64,000 bases of DNA from Flavobacterium sp. I-STPP5a (GCF_009764685.1 NZ_VHLM01000055.1:62001-126000); one strand, 5' to 3'. Counted from the stretch's first letter, positions 25,391 through 35,152 are shown. The notes: generated from the letters alone by a model not told the origin. Made by a program: numbers and translations.

Positions 25391-26560
25391 ATGGAAAAGA
25401 TATTTGATAATACACAAGTTGCCTTTGCATTAAAAAGCGATACAGAACTTGATCGTGCTTACTTTTTATTCAAAATGATAGCTAATCAACCTCTTGTTAG
25501 AATAGGAACTGCAGTTACCAATTTTGCAATCAAAGCAAATTTACCAGTAGAAGGATTAATAAGAGCTACGGTTTTTGATCATTTTTGCGGTGGTATCAAT
25601 GAAATGGACTGTCTTACCGTTGTAGATAAAATGTTTACTAAAGGCGTGACTTCTGTATTGGATTATTCAGTAGAAGGAAAAGAAGAAGAAGATCAGTTTG
25701 ATGCTGCTTTGAAGATGACATTAAAAACAATTGATTTTGCTAAGAAAAGAGATGCAATTCCTTTTGCCGTTTTTAAACCAACAGGTTTTGGACGATTTGA
25801 ATTGTATGAAAAGCTAGGTAATAATGAAAAATTAAATGAAGAAGAACAAATTGAATGGAATAGAGTGGTAGCTCGATTTGATTTGGTTTGTAAAGAAGCT
25901 CATGAAAAAAATGTGTCACTATTAATAGATGGTGAAGAAAGTTGGATGCAAGATGCTGCCGATGATCTTGTGACTCAAATGATGCGCAAATACAATAAAG
26001 AAAAAGCAATTGTTTTTAATACTTTGCAAATGTACCGTTGGGACAGATTGGATTATCTGAAAAAATTACATGAGCAAGCTAAAAATGAAGGATTTCATAT
26101 AGGTATGAAAATAGTTCGTGGTGCGTATATGGAGAAAGAAAATGTACGTGCTCAAGAAAAAGGGTATCCTACACCTATTTGTGTCTCTAAAGAAGCTACG
26201 GATATTAATTATGATGCGGCCATTAGTTACATGACTGAAAACTTAGATATGATGTCAATATTTGCTGGCACTCACAATGAGTCAAGTACGTATACACTTA
26301 TGAATTTAATGCTTGAAAAAGGGATTAAATCAAATGATAATAGAATATGGTTCGGGCAATTGTACGGTATGAGTGATAATATCAGTTATAATCTGGCTAA
26401 TTCAGGCTATAATGTTTCTAAATATTTACCTTTTGGTCCTGTAAGAGATGTTATGCCTTATTTAATACGTCGCGCAGAAGAAAACACATCAGTAGCCGGT
26501 CAAACAAGCCGAGAGTTAATGATGATTAAAGCGGAAAGAAATAGAAGAAAAGGAAAATAA
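25391..26560 (+). CDS. Proline dehydrogenase
   Basis: The 389-residue flavoprotein oxidises proline to pyrroline-5-carboxylate, the first step of proline use. It has the FAD beta/alpha barrel motifs: FAVFKPTGFGR, IDGEESWMQ, KIVRGAYMEKE with the substrate-binding Arg, FAGTHNESS, and the C-terminal RIWFGQLYGMSDNIS and YLPFGPVRDVMPYLIRRA. It is a stand-alone PRODH, not a PutA fusion; the P5C dehydrogenase must be elsewhere. It has its own promoter and a strong terminator, so it is monocistronic. Confidence 0.94.
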   Translation: MEKIFDNTQVAFALKSDTELDRAYFLFKMIANQPLVRIGTAVTNFAIKANLPVEGLIRATVFDHFCGGINEMDCLTVVDKMFTKGVTSVLDYSVEGKEEEDQFDAALKMTLKTIDFAKKRDAIPFAVFKPTGFGRFELYEKLGNNEKLNEEEQIEWNRVVARFDLVCKEAHEKNVSLLIDGEESWMQDAADDLVTQMMRKYNKEKAIVFNTLQMYRWDRLDYLKKLHEQAKNEGFHIGMKIVRGAYMEKENVRAQEKGYPTPICVSKEATDINYDAAISYMTENLDMMSIFAGTHNESSTYTLMNLMLEKGIKSNDNRIWFGQLYGMSDNISYNLANSGYNVSKYLPFGPVRDVMPYLIRRAEENTSVAGQTSRELMMIKAERNRRKGK

Positions 26561-26570
26561 TAAAACCAAA

Positions 26571-26606
26571 AAACTCCAATTTGTTATCAAATTGGAGTTT
26601 TTTTTT
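26571..26606. terminator. Strong bidirectional terminator
   Basis: A 13-bp perfect stem AAACTCCAATTTG / CAAATTGGAGTTT with a TTAT loop and a following T run. It serves proline dehydrogenase and the convergent ABC exporter gene. Confidence 0.85.
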
Positions 26607-26621
26607 GGTTCTAAAAATAAT

Positions 26622-28409
26622 TTAAGAATTACTAAACTGAAGATTGCTTAAATTTTTATAAATTCCATTTTCAAGAACAATTAAATCTTGATGTGTTCCT
26701 TTTTCAGCAATTATACCATTATCTAAAACTAATATTTGATCTGCAGAACGAATGGTAGAAAGCCTATGTGCTATAATAATACTGGTTCTACCCTCCATTA
26801 AAATTTCAAGAGCTTCTTGAACTAATTTTTCACTTTCACTATCAAGAGCTGATGTTGCTTCATCTAGGATTAAAATACTAGGATTTTTTAATAAAGCTCT
26901 AGCAATTGCAATGCGTTGACGTTGTCCGCCTGAAAGTTTTATTCCTCTTTCACCTACTATTGTTTCAAATTTTTCTGGAAAACTTTCTATAAATTGATAT
27001 GCATTAGCTTGTTTTGCTGCCACTAAAATTTCTTGGTCCGTTGCATTTGGTTTTCCGTAAGCAATATTCTCTTTAATAGTTCCTCCGAAAAGAATAACAT
27101 CTTGAGGAACAATACTCATATTTCCTCTCAAGTTTTCAAGATCATAATCATAAATGTTTTTTCCATCAATTAAAACTTCACCGCCGTCAATATTGTAAAA
27201 ACGAAGCAGGAGCGAAGCTATTGTAGATTTACCTGTTCCACTAGGTCCTACAATTGCTATTTTTTGACCAAAACTTGCCGAAAAATTCACGTTTTTTAAT
27301 ACTTTTATTTCTTTCCTTGACGGATAACTAAAGGCTACGTTTCTGAACTCTACTGTACCCTCAATTTTTTGAATCGCAGCAATTGCTTCAGCTGAATTTA
27401 TTTTTTCTGGAGTTTCATCAAGTAGTTCAAACACGCGCTCCGTTGCTCCAATTGCTTTTTGAATTTGTGCATAAAGCTCTGCTATACCACCAAAAGAAGC
27501 GCCTACAAAGGTGGAGTATAAAACAAATGAAATCAATTGCCCCACGCTCATTTCGCCACTAATACTCAATTGAACACCATACCATACTACTGCCACAATA
27601 GCCCCAAAAAGGCAGAAGATAATAAAGGAAGCAAAATATCCACGGTATTTACCGCCCTTAATAGCAATTGAAACAACTTCTTTAATTTTTAAATTGTAAC
27701 GAGCAATTTCATACCATTCATTTGCAAAAGCTTTTACAATACTAATTCCCTGCATTGTTTCCTCTACAATAACTTGACTTTCTGCTACTTTATCCTGAAC
27801 GTTTTTAGAATATTTTCTGATAAATCTACCAAATACAACAGCTGCAATTGCAACCAGCGGTACAACTGATAACATCAAAAGGGTAAGTTTTATACTTTCA
27901 TTGGCCAATAGAAGAACTCCTCCAACAATTAAGATAAACTGGCGTAAAAATTCAGCAATGGTTGATGTAAGTGTATCTTGTATTTGTGTAATATCAGAGC
28001 TAATTCGGCTGTTAAGTTCACCTACACGTTTTTGCGAAAAGAAAGACATGGGTAATTTAACCAAATTAGAATATAATGCCAGTCTTAGATTTGCAAGTGT
28101 GTTCTCGGTAAAATTCACAAATAAGGACAATCTGAAAAATGAAAAAATAGATTGAAGAAATAAGATCACAAGTAATCCTCCTGCAATTAGATTTGCTTGG
28201 TCGTTGTCTTTATTCTTCACACAATCAATCAGCATCCCCATTAACTTAGGAAATGCCAAAGCTGTACCTCCTGTAAAAACTAAAAAAAGTAAACCTACAT
28301 AAAACTTCCATTGATGTTTCCCCGCAAAGCGAAAAATTACAGTTGCTTTTTGTAAGGATGATGCCGTAATTTTTGATTTTGGTAAATCGTTTTCTTTGAA
28401 CCTAGCCAT
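26622..28409 (-). CDS. ABC exporter, fused permease-ATPase
   Basis: A 595-residue half-transporter of the MsbA/MDR type: six membrane segments over roughly residues 30-310, then the nucleotide-binding domain with Walker A GPSGTGKST (388-396), signature LSGGQRQR, Walker B ILILDEATSALD and the H-loop IIIAHRLSTI. The homodimer likely exports lipids or hydrophobic compounds. An ATG 12 codons upstream overlaps the -7 box, so I start at MARFKENDLPKSK. It is monocistronic and convergent with proline dehydrogenase. Confidence 0.9.
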   Translation of the reverse strand: MARFKENDLPKSKITASSLQKATVIFRFAGKHQWKFYVGLLFLVFTGGTALAFPKLMGMLIDCVKNKDNDQANLIAGGLLVILFLQSIFSFFRLSLFVNFTENTLANLRLALYSNLVKLPMSFFSQKRVGELNSRISSDITQIQDTLTSTIAEFLRQFILIVGGVLLLANESIKLTLLMLSVVPLVAIAAVVFGRFIRKYSKNVQDKVAESQVIVEETMQGISIVKAFANEWYEIARYNLKIKEVVSIAIKGGKYRGYFASFIIFCLFGAIVAVVWYGVQLSISGEMSVGQLISFVLYSTFVGASFGGIAELYAQIQKAIGATERVFELLDETPEKINSAEAIAAIQKIEGTVEFRNVAFSYPSRKEIKVLKNVNFSASFGQKIAIVGPSGTGKSTIASLLLRFYNIDGGEVLIDGKNIYDYDLENLRGNMSIVPQDVILFGGTIKENIAYGKPNATDQEILVAAKQANAYQFIESFPEKFETIVGERGIKLSGGQRQRIAIARALLKNPSILILDEATSALDSESEKLVQEALEILMEGRTSIIIAHRLSTIRSADQILVLDNGIIAEKGTHQDLIVLENGIYKNLSNLQFSNS

Positions 28410-28427
28410 TGATATTTGTTTATACTG

Positions 28428-28435
28428 CAAATGTA
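28428..28435 (-). promoter_or_regulatory. -7 element TACATTTG of the ABC exporter
   Basis: The complement of CAAATGTA, 19 bases before the chosen ATG at 28409; it overlaps the codons following the alternative start at 28445. Confidence 0.55.
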
Positions 28436-28552
28436 GAACTATCATATATCAATACAAAAAATATATGTAGTTTTGCTTTGTATTCAAATAACTGTATATC
28501 AAATTATTATGTTTTAATTCGATTTTTTTTTTAAATTTTTTGCAAAAAGGGC

Positions 28553-28582
28553 TTGCAGAATCAAATTCTAAGCCTATATTTG
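28553..28582 (+). promoter_or_regulatory. tRNA-Val promoter TTG-N19-TATATTTG
   Basis: A -33 TTG (28553-28555), 19-base spacer and -7 TATATTTG (28575-28582): a full consensus Bacteroidota promoter 39 bases before the tRNA. Confidence 0.75.
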
Positions 28583-28620
28583 CACTCGCAATCAGGTAAT
28601 GATAGCAACCTAGTAAAATA

Positions 28621-28695
28621 GGGCGATTAGCTCAGCTGGTTCAGAGCACCTCGTTTACACCGAGGGGGTCGGGGGTTCGAACCCCTCATCGCCCA
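28621..28695 (+). tRNA. tRNA-Val (anticodon UAC)
   Basis: A complete cloverleaf. Acceptor stem GGGCGAT pairs with ATCGCCC, discriminator A at 28695; D arm with GCTCAGCTGGTTCAGAGC; anticodon stem CCTCG/CGAGG around loop TTTACAC, with anticodon TAC at 28656-28658; T arm GGGGGTTCGAACCCC. CCA is not encoded. A consensus promoter precedes it and a terminator follows directly, so it is a single-gene unit. Confidence 0.95.
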
Positions 28696-28699
28696 CAAG

Positions 28700-28730
28700 A
28701 CTTCTCAAGAAATTGAGAAGTTTTTTTTTG
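28700..28730 (+). terminator. Terminator after tRNA-Val
   Basis: Stem ACTTCTCAA / TTGAGAAGT with a short loop and a run of nine T. Confidence 0.8.
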
Positions 28731-28749
28731 TCCTTTTTTTAATTAATAA

Positions 28750-28993
28750 GGTAATGTGGGATCAAGTTCAAAAGTTGGGGATTATGCAAAAAGATTAGAT
28801 AATCTAAATCTGAAGAAATCTAAATCCCTTCTGTTCTAAACTAGGATAAGCTATGTTTCAAGTATTGTAATAGGAATTCAAGGACGGACTCAATCAGTAT
28901 TTAGCTTTTGCTAACACTACTGTAAATACAGTAAAGAACGTCTTTGATCTTAATAACTCAAACCAAGAAAATGCGATGCCTTATTTTAAGTAA
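28750..28993 (+). pseudogene. Decayed protein-coding remnant beside tRNA-Val
   Basis: Two protein-like pieces in different frames. At 28750-28839: VGSSSKVGDYAKRLDNLN then KKSKSLLF and stop. At 28874-28993: a 39-codon frame including LNQYLAFANTTVNTVKNVF and ending NAMPYFK, then stop. Stop codons and a frame change separate them, and a terminator hairpin follows at 29051. This looks like the 3' part of an inactivated gene. I do not recognise the family. It fills the otherwise empty 360 bases between the tRNA and msrB. Confidence 0.45.
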
Positions 28994-29050
28994 GCCTCTA
29001 CACAATGAACAGCAAGACCATATATAAAGCTTCTTTCTTGAGTTAAATAG

Positions 29051-29088
29051 AAAAAGGGATTAAGTACGAATGACTTAATCCCTTTTTA
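29051..29088. terminator. Bidirectional terminator before msrB end
   Basis: Perfect 15-bp stem AAAAAGGGATTAAGT / ACTTAATCCCTTTTT with a 7-base loop. It lies just past the msrB stop (minus strand) and past the decayed gene (plus strand). Confidence 0.85.
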
Positions 29089-29092
29089 TCGT

Positions 29093-29479
29093 TTACTTAA
29101 AGTTGATAGAGAGCGAATTCACACAATATCTTTGACCTGTTTTTGTAGGGCCATCATTAAATACATGTCCTAAATGACTGCCGCAAGTGGCGCATAAAAT
29201 TTCAGTACGTTTCATTCCGTGAGATACATCATCAATATACTGTACTTTGCCGGGTATTGATTCATCAAAAGAAGGCCATCCGCAATGTGCATCAAATTTT
29301 GTATTGCTTTCAAATAAACTTTCATTGCAAGCTCCACAGGTATAGGTTCCTTTTTCAAAGTGCAAATTGAACGTTCCTGTATGTGGATATTCGGTGCCTT
29401 TGAGACGTAAAATTCGATATCTATCTTCTCCCAAAAGCGCTTTCCATTCTTCTTCTGTTTTTTCTATTGGATATTTCAT
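29093..29479 (-). CDS. msrB: Peptide-methionine (R)-S-oxide reductase
   Basis: MsrB repairs the R form of methionine sulfoxide in proteins. The 128-residue protein has the catalytic Cys119 in GQRYCVNS, the four zinc cysteines (48, 51, 96, 99) in two CxxC pairs, and Cys66 in AHCGWPSF as a possible resolving residue. There is no signal peptide, so it should be cytoplasmic. It is a single-domain MsrB, not an MsrA fusion. It lies 20 bases after the alpha/beta hydrolase gene on the same strand and is likely co-transcribed with it. Confidence 0.95.
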   Translation of the reverse strand: MKYPIEKTEEEWKALLGEDRYRILRLKGTEYPHTGTFNLHFEKGTYTCGACNESLFESNTKFDAHCGWPSFDESIPGKVQYIDDVSHGMKRTEILCATCGSHLGHVFNDGPTKTGQRYCVNSLSINFK

Positions 29480-29499
29480 GTTATAAGTAGTTTGTAAAT

Positions 29500-30363
29500 T
29501 TATTTTTCTAAAAAATCTATTGTTGCTTCAATTACTTTTGAGTTTCCTAATATTTTTCGGTGTCCAAGACCGTTTGTTACCATTAATTCTCCTTTTTTTA
29601 AATGATTGTGAATGTTCTTTGCAGCAGTTACTGGAACTTCTGGATCATCTTCATCATGAATTACTAGAACAGGTATATGTACTTCCTTTGCTGCATGAGA
29701 TGCCGAATAATTATTCATATCATCCTTGTATTTTTCTTCAAAATGAGCGCGTAATGAAATAGCTATTTTTGGGTCTAGTTTTAGTTTAGCAATAAAGTCA
29801 TTTATAATATCTGACACAACATCACCGCTACCAATAATAATTGCTTTATTGACTTTGATTCCATTTTTAATAGCGTTTAGTACTGCCATTCCTCCTAATG
29901 AATGACCAACAATACCGTCAAACGGACCATGTATTTTATCAATTTCAACTATTGATGCTATAAAGTCCGTCATCACTGCTGATGAGCCTTGGGATTTTCC
30001 ATGTGCAGGTGCGTCAAAACTAATTGTTTGATAATTTTTTTGCAAAAGAGCATCTGCTATTTTAAATAGTTGTGTTCCACGACCAGCCCAACCGTGCACA
30101 AGTAGTATTTTTCTTTCGCTATTGCCATATTTATAGAGGAAAATTTCTTTGTTAATTGCAGGAACGTATAATTTACTTTTTAAACTTTTACTTTCCATTG
30201 TGAGTTCTCTTTTGGGAACCTTATATTTTGTGGGTGTAGTGAATAGTTTTGCAGTAAATAGGGTCACTAATTTTGAAGAGAAAAAAGCGATTAATTTGCT
30301 TGTATGTAAAATTATCTTGGGAATTTTTAAGGATTGTGTATGAACGGTACTCTTTTTTGTCAT
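29500..30363 (-). CDS. Alpha/beta hydrolase
   Basis: The 287-residue protein has the alpha/beta hydrolase core: oxyanion segment LVHGWAGRGTQ, nucleophile elbow GHSLGG (Ser catalytic), acid in IHDEDDPEVP and catalytic His in GLGHRKIL. An N-terminal stretch rich in K, L, F before the core may associate with membrane but is not a clean signal peptide. The substrate is unknown; the layout resembles flavobacterial lysophospholipase-like or esterase-like proteins. It precedes msrB in the same direction. Confidence 0.85.
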   Translation of the reverse strand: MTKKSTVHTQSLKIPKIILHTSKLIAFFSSKLVTLFTAKLFTTPTKYKVPKRELTMESKSLKSKLYVPAINKEIFLYKYGNSERKILLVHGWAGRGTQLFKIADALLQKNYQTISFDAPAHGKSQGSSAVMTDFIASIVEIDKIHGPFDGIVGHSLGGMAVLNAIKNGIKVNKAIIIGSGDVVSDIINDFIAKLKLDPKIAISLRAHFEEKYKDDMNNYSASHAAKEVHIPVLVIHDEDDPEVPVTAAKNIHNHLKKGELMVTNGLGHRKILGNSKVIEATIDFLEK

Positions 30364-30507
30364 TATACTAAATTTGCGTTAGGATTATTTTTTTGTAATT
30401 TTTTTACTAAATTTAGAAAAATATAAAAGTACTTTTTTTTACACCTTTAAAAGATATTTAAATGTTTTTTTAACAAAAAGTATTTTTTTGAAACACAGTT
30501 TAAATTC

Positions 30508-31929
30508 ATGGAGTTATTTCATATTAGTGCAGAATGTTTTCCCGTTGCAAAAGTTGGTGGTCTTGCCGATGTTGTTGGGGCATTACCTAAGTATCAAGCT
30601 AAAGCAGGTCATGAGGTTCGGGTTATAATCCCTGAATATGATGTGGTTTTTATAAATGAAAATGCATTTGAAACGGTTTTTAATGGAAATGTATCTTTAG
30701 GTAATTTAAATTTTCCTTTTAGTGTTCACAAAGAAGCAACTAATAAATTAGGATTTGAATTGTATTTGATTGCCATACCTGAATTATTTGATAGGAAGCA
30801 AGTATATGGTTTTCAAGATGATATTGAACGCTTTTTGGCATTTCAGATAGCTGCTTTAGATTTTATTTCAAATAGAGATACAATTCCAGATATTATCAAT
30901 TGCCATGACCATCATACAGGTTTAATTCCGTTTATGATGTTGTATAGCTTTAAATATGAAAAACTCCGAGCAGTTCCCACCGTGATTACAATTCATAATG
31001 GCTTGTATCAAGGGCAATTTGGATTCGAAAAAATGAATTACATTCCAGAGTTTGATTTGATTCATAAAAACATTTTAGAATGGGATAATTGTATTAATTC
31101 ATTGGCTGTAGCCGTAAAATGTGCAGGTGGAGTTACAACCGTTTCTCCTAGTTATTTAGACGAAATAAATGGTTTTGCCAATGGATTAGAATCGCTGTTT
31201 CAAAATGTACGGTACAAGTCCAAAGGAATTTTGAACGGAATAGATGTAGAGATTTGGAATCCTCTGACGGATGAAATGATAGAAAGGAATTATGCAATGG
31301 CTGACTTTGAAATGGGGAAAATGACCAATAAAGAAAAGCTTTGTTTGCTCTTTAATCTTGACTCCACAAAACCGCTTTTTAGTTTTATTGGACGATTATT
31401 TGATGAAAAAGGAGGTGATTTATTACCAGATGCAGCCTACTATGCTTTAAATGAACACGCTAAAGAAATCAATATTTTTGTTTTAGGGTCAGGAAACGAA
31501 GTTATAGAGGACAAATTAAAAAATCTTATTCCGGAATTTAAAGGTAATTTTAATGCCAGTATTGGTTACAATGAAGCCCTAGCCCATTTAGTTTATGCAG
31601 GTTCTGATTTTATGTTAATGCCATCAAGAGTGGAGCCTTGTGGACTGAATCAAATGTATGCTATGCGTTACGGGACAATTCCAATTGTGAGAAGAACAGG
31701 AGGATTAAGAGATACGGTAATTGATTTTGGTGATGATGGAAACGGTATTTGTCATGATCAGGCATCTGTTGTGGATATTTGTTATTCAATACGGCGTGCA
31801 AAACAGCTTTTTCAAGACAAAGAAGCAATTAACGAAGTTATTGAGAGAGGAATGAAAACAGACAATTCGTGGGAACGTGTCTGTCAAGAATATTTAGAAA
31901 TGTACAATGCTATAATTGACAAAAAATGA
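30508..31929 (+). CDS. glgA: Glycogen synthase (ADP-glucose, GT5)
   Basis: GlgA adds glucose from ADP-glucose to the growing glycogen chain. The 473-residue protein has the N-terminal KVGGLADVVG with the ADP-binding Lys15, the middle INCHDHHTGLIP, and the C-terminal GRLFDEKGGDL and SRVEPCGLNQMYAMRYG with the catalytic Glu. Length is typical. It is the first gene of the cluster glgA-glgC-glgB and overlaps glgC by 4 bases, so translation is probably coupled. Confidence 0.95.
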   Translation: MELFHISAECFPVAKVGGLADVVGALPKYQAKAGHEVRVIIPEYDVVFINENAFETVFNGNVSLGNLNFPFSVHKEATNKLGFELYLIAIPELFDRKQVYGFQDDIERFLAFQIAALDFISNRDTIPDIINCHDHHTGLIPFMMLYSFKYEKLRAVPTVITIHNGLYQGQFGFEKMNYIPEFDLIHKNILEWDNCINSLAVAVKCAGGVTTVSPSYLDEINGFANGLESLFQNVRYKSKGILNGIDVEIWNPLTDEMIERNYAMADFEMGKMTNKEKLCLLFNLDSTKPLFSFIGRLFDEKGGDLLPDAAYYALNEHAKEINIFVLGSGNEVIEDKLKNLIPEFKGNFNASIGYNEALAHLVYAGSDFMLMPSRVEPCGLNQMYAMRYGTIPIVRRTGGLRDTVIDFGDDGNGICHDQASVVDICYSIRRAKQLFQDKEAINEVIERGMKTDNSWERVCQEYLEMYNAIIDKK

Positions 31930-33206
31930 ACGCTAAAAAGAAAAATGTTATTGCAATTATTTTAGGTGGTGGACAAGGTTCCAGATTATATCCTTTAACA
32001 GAGTCGAGATCTAAACCTGCTGTGCCCATTGGAGGGAAGTATAGATTGGTAGATATTCCTATTTCAAATTGTATGAATTCAGATATTTATAGAATATTTG
32101 TATTGACTCAATTCAATTCGGCGTCCTTAAATGCTCACATAAAAAACACCTATAACTTTAGCATTTTTAGTCATTCTTTTGTTGACATATTGGCTGCGGA
32201 GCAAACTCCAGATAACCCAACTTGGTTTCAAGGCACTGCAGATGCTGTAAGACAATGTATGCCCCATTTTTTAAATCATGAGTTTGATTATGCATTGATT
32301 CTTTCTGGAGATCAATTGTATCAAATGGACTTTAATGAGATGGTTGAAGAACATATCAAACGACAAGCCGATATTACCATTGCAACTTTACCAGTTAATG
32401 CAAAAGATGCACCCGAATTTGGTATCCTTAAAACTAATTCTGAAAGTTGTATTGAATCTTTTATTGAAAAACCGGCTAAAGAATTATTGCCAGATTGGGA
32501 ATCAGATGTAAGTGACCAAATGAAACAGGAGGGTAAGCATTACCTAGCCTCAATGGGTATTTATATCTTTAACAAAGATTTGTTAGTAGACATCATGTCT
32601 AATAAAGAAACAAAGGATTTTGGTAAAGAAATTATTCCCCAAGCAGTGGGCAGTAAAAAAATACTAAGTTATCAATATGAAGGATATTGGACTGATATTG
32701 GAAATATTGATTCTTTCTTTGAAGCAAATATTGGCTTAACCGAGGATTTACCAAAGTTTAATTTATTTGATGATACCAATAAGATTTTTACAAGACCGAG
32801 ACTTTTGCCTCCTTCTAAATTTCAAAAGACCATGGTTGAACGTTCTTTGATATCTGAAGGTTGTATTTTGAACGCCAAAGAAATAAACAATTCTGTTATA
32901 GGAATTCGTTCAAGAATAGGTACTGGAACAATTATTCAGAATTGTTATATTATGGGAAATGATTTTTATCAAAACATTGATGAGATGGATCATGACATTA
33001 CCAATGGAAAACTATTAGTAGGAATTGGTGAGCGTTGCTACATCAATAATGCAATAGTAGATAAAAATTGTAGGATAGGGAATGATGTTCACATAAACGG
33101 AGGAAGTCATCTAGCTGATTTCTCTGCAGATTTATATGCCATTAAAGATGGTATTGTCGTAATAAAAAAAGGAGCCGTATTACCAGATAATTTTAGTATT
33201 AAATAA
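31926..33206 (+). CDS. glgC: Glucose-1-phosphate adenylyltransferase
   Basis: GlgC makes ADP-glucose from glucose-1-phosphate and ATP, the committed step for glycogen. The 426-residue protein has the nucleotidyl loop LGGGQGSRLYPLT (13-25) followed by SKPAVPIGGKYRLVDIPISN, LSGDQLYQMDF for the metal, and a C-terminal left-handed beta-helix (IIQNCYIMGND, GERCYINNAIVDKNCRIG). Usually this enzyme is allosterically controlled; the effector is not readable. It overlaps glgA by 4 bases. Confidence 0.95.
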   Translation: MNAKKKNVIAIILGGGQGSRLYPLTESRSKPAVPIGGKYRLVDIPISNCMNSDIYRIFVLTQFNSASLNAHIKNTYNFSIFSHSFVDILAAEQTPDNPTWFQGTADAVRQCMPHFLNHEFDYALILSGDQLYQMDFNEMVEEHIKRQADITIATLPVNAKDAPEFGILKTNSESCIESFIEKPAKELLPDWESDVSDQMKQEGKHYLASMGIYIFNKDLLVDIMSNKETKDFGKEIIPQAVGSKKILSYQYEGYWTDIGNIDSFFEANIGLTEDLPKFNLFDDTNKIFTRPRLLPPSKFQKTMVERSLISEGCILNAKEINNSVIGIRSRIGTGTIIQNCYIMGNDFYQNIDEMDHDITNGKLLVGIGERCYINNAIVDKNCRIGNDVHINGGSHLADFSADLYAIKDGIVVIKKGAVLPDNFSIK

Positions 33207-33244
33207 TTTAAATAGTACATCATTTAAATGTGCACAAATCCTAT

Positions 33245-35152
33245 ATGAATACTGTTATCACACACTCTCTTTTTACTGATTTTGATATTGACTTGTTCAA
33301 AGCGGGCAAGCATTTTAGACTTTATGAAAAACTAGGTGCACACATTTTGTCTGTGAACGGAGTGCAAGGGGTTTACTTTGCAGTTTGGGCACCATCGGCA
33401 AGTTCTGTTTCTGTAGTGGGCGATTTTAATTTTTGGCAACAAAATGAACATTTGTTGAACGTAAGATGGGATTCATCAGGAATTTGGGAAGGATTTATTC
33501 CTAATATTGAAAAAGGTGCCATTTACAAGTACAAAATTCAATCTAATATTGATGGTATTATCACTGAGAAAGCAGATCCTTTTGCTTTTTTTTGTGAGCA
33601 ACCGCCAAAAACAGCCTCTGTTGTATGGGATCTTGATTACGATTGGAACGATGCAAAATGGATGCAAAACAGAAAAGAAAGTAATAGTTTAAACAAACCT
33701 ATTTCTGTTTACGAGATGCATTTAGGGTCTTGGAAACGTCACGTTGAGGATAATAGTTTTCTTTCGTATCAAGAATTAGCACTTGATTTAGTTCAATATC
33801 TCAAAGAAACGGGGTTTACTCATGTAGAATTTATGCCTATAATGGAATATCCTTACGATCCATCTTGGGGATATCAGTTAGTAGGATATTTTGCTCCAAC
33901 ATCAAGATTTGGAAACCCTCAAGATCTCATGTATTTGATAGATAAATTACATCAAGAGGGAATAGGAGTGATTCTGGATTGGGTGCCATCTCATTTTCCA
34001 GATGATGCGCATGGTTTAGGATATTTTGATGGTTCTAATCTTTTTGAACATCCAGATCGAAGAAAAGGCTATCATCCAGATTGGAAAAGTTTGGTATTTA
34101 ATTACGGACGCAATGAAGTTCGTTCCTTTTTGATCAGTAACGCATTGTTTTGGTTACAGCATTACCATGCAGATGGATTGCGTGTAGATGCAGTGGCGTC
34201 GATGTTGTATTTAGATTATTCTCGAAAAGAAGGAGAGTGGGAGCCCAACATTTACGGAGGTCGGGAAAATCTGGATACAATTAGTTTTCTTAAAGAGTTT
34301 AATGAAGCAGTTTATCTTAATTATGAAGGTGTTCAAACCATTGCAGAGGAAAGTACATCGTTTCCAATGGTTTCAAGACCTACCTCAATAGGTGGTTTAG
34401 GTTTTGGTATGAAATGGATGATGGGTTGGATGCATGATACCTTGGACTATTTTAAAAAAGATACTATCTATAGAAAATACCATCAAAATGAATTGTCATT
34501 CTCCATGACATATGCCTTTACAGAAAATTTTATGTTACCACTATCACATGATGAAGTGGTTTATGGCAAAAAATCTATTTTAGGAAGAATGCCCGGTGAT
34601 GAGTGGCAAAAATTTGCAAATCTTAGACTTTTATATGCCTATATGTTCATGCATCCAGGTACCAAGCTCCTGTTTATGGGCGGTGAATTTGGTCAAAGTA
34701 GCGAATGGAATTTTGAAAAAAGCTTAGATTGGCATTTACTTGAATTTTCTTTTCACAAAGGAATTAAAAAGATTATTACAGATTTGAATGCATTGTATAA
34801 ATCACAACCTGCATTATATGAAAAACAATTTAGTCCTGATGGTTTTGAATGGATTAATTATTCAGATCATCAAAATGCAGTTTTTTCATTTATAAGAAAA
34901 GGAAATAATCAAGAAGATGATTTAGTTGTTGTGTGTAATTTTACGCCAGTGGTTAGAGAAAACTATAGTATTGGTATTCCAAAGCCAGGATCTTTAAATT
35001 CAATTTTTAATAGTGACGACTTGATTTATGGAGGTAGTGGTGTGCAAAACTCAAACAGGATGTTAATTCAAAATATTCCTTATGATGGTAAAGATTATTC
35101 AGTTGCTTTGACTCTTCCTCCATTGAGTGTTATTACTTTCCAGATTGAATAA
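33245..35152 (+). CDS. glgB: 1,4-alpha-glucan branching enzyme (GH13)
   Basis: GlgB cuts linear chains and forms alpha-1,6 branches. The 635-residue protein has an N-terminal CBM48 domain (GVYFAVWAPSASSVSVVGDF) and a GH13 barrel with nucleophile Asp315 in GLRVDAVASML, acid/base Glu368 in IAEESTSF and Asp436 in LSHDEVVYG. I start at MNTVITHSLFTDFD; an ATG five codons earlier has no advantage. It lacks the extra first N-domain of the E. coli enzyme, as in most Bacteroidota. Third gene of the glycogen operon. Confidence 0.94.
   Translation: MNTVITHSLFTDFDIDLFKAGKHFRLYEKLGAHILSVNGVQGVYFAVWAPSASSVSVVGDFNFWQQNEHLLNVRWDSSGIWEGFIPNIEKGAIYKYKIQSNIDGIITEKADPFAFFCEQPPKTASVVWDLDYDWNDAKWMQNRKESNSLNKPISVYEMHLGSWKRHVEDNSFLSYQELALDLVQYLKETGFTHVEFMPIMEYPYDPSWGYQLVGYFAPTSRFGNPQDLMYLIDKLHQEGIGVILDWVPSHFPDDAHGLGYFDGSNLFEHPDRRKGYHPDWKSLVFNYGRNEVRSFLISNALFWLQHYHADGLRVDAVASMLYLDYSRKEGEWEPNIYGGRENLDTISFLKEFNEAVYLNYEGVQTIAEESTSFPMVSRPTSIGGLGFGMKWMMGWMHDTLDYFKKDTIYRKYHQNELSFSMTYAFTENFMLPLSHDEVVYGKKSILGRMPGDEWQKFANLRLLYAYMFMHPGTKLLFMGGEFGQSSEWNFEKSLDWHLLEFSFHKGIKKIITDLNALYKSQPALYEKQFSPDGFEWINYSDHQNAVFSFIRKGNNQEDDLVVVCNFTPVVRENYSIGIPKPGSLNSIFNSDDLIYGGSGVQNSNRMLIQNIPYDGKDYSVALTLPPLSVITFQIE

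Noticed and set aside
28621-28695. tRNA as an active attachment site
   Set aside because: No second copy of the tRNA 3' end and no integrase gene in the window; only a decayed gene lies downstream.
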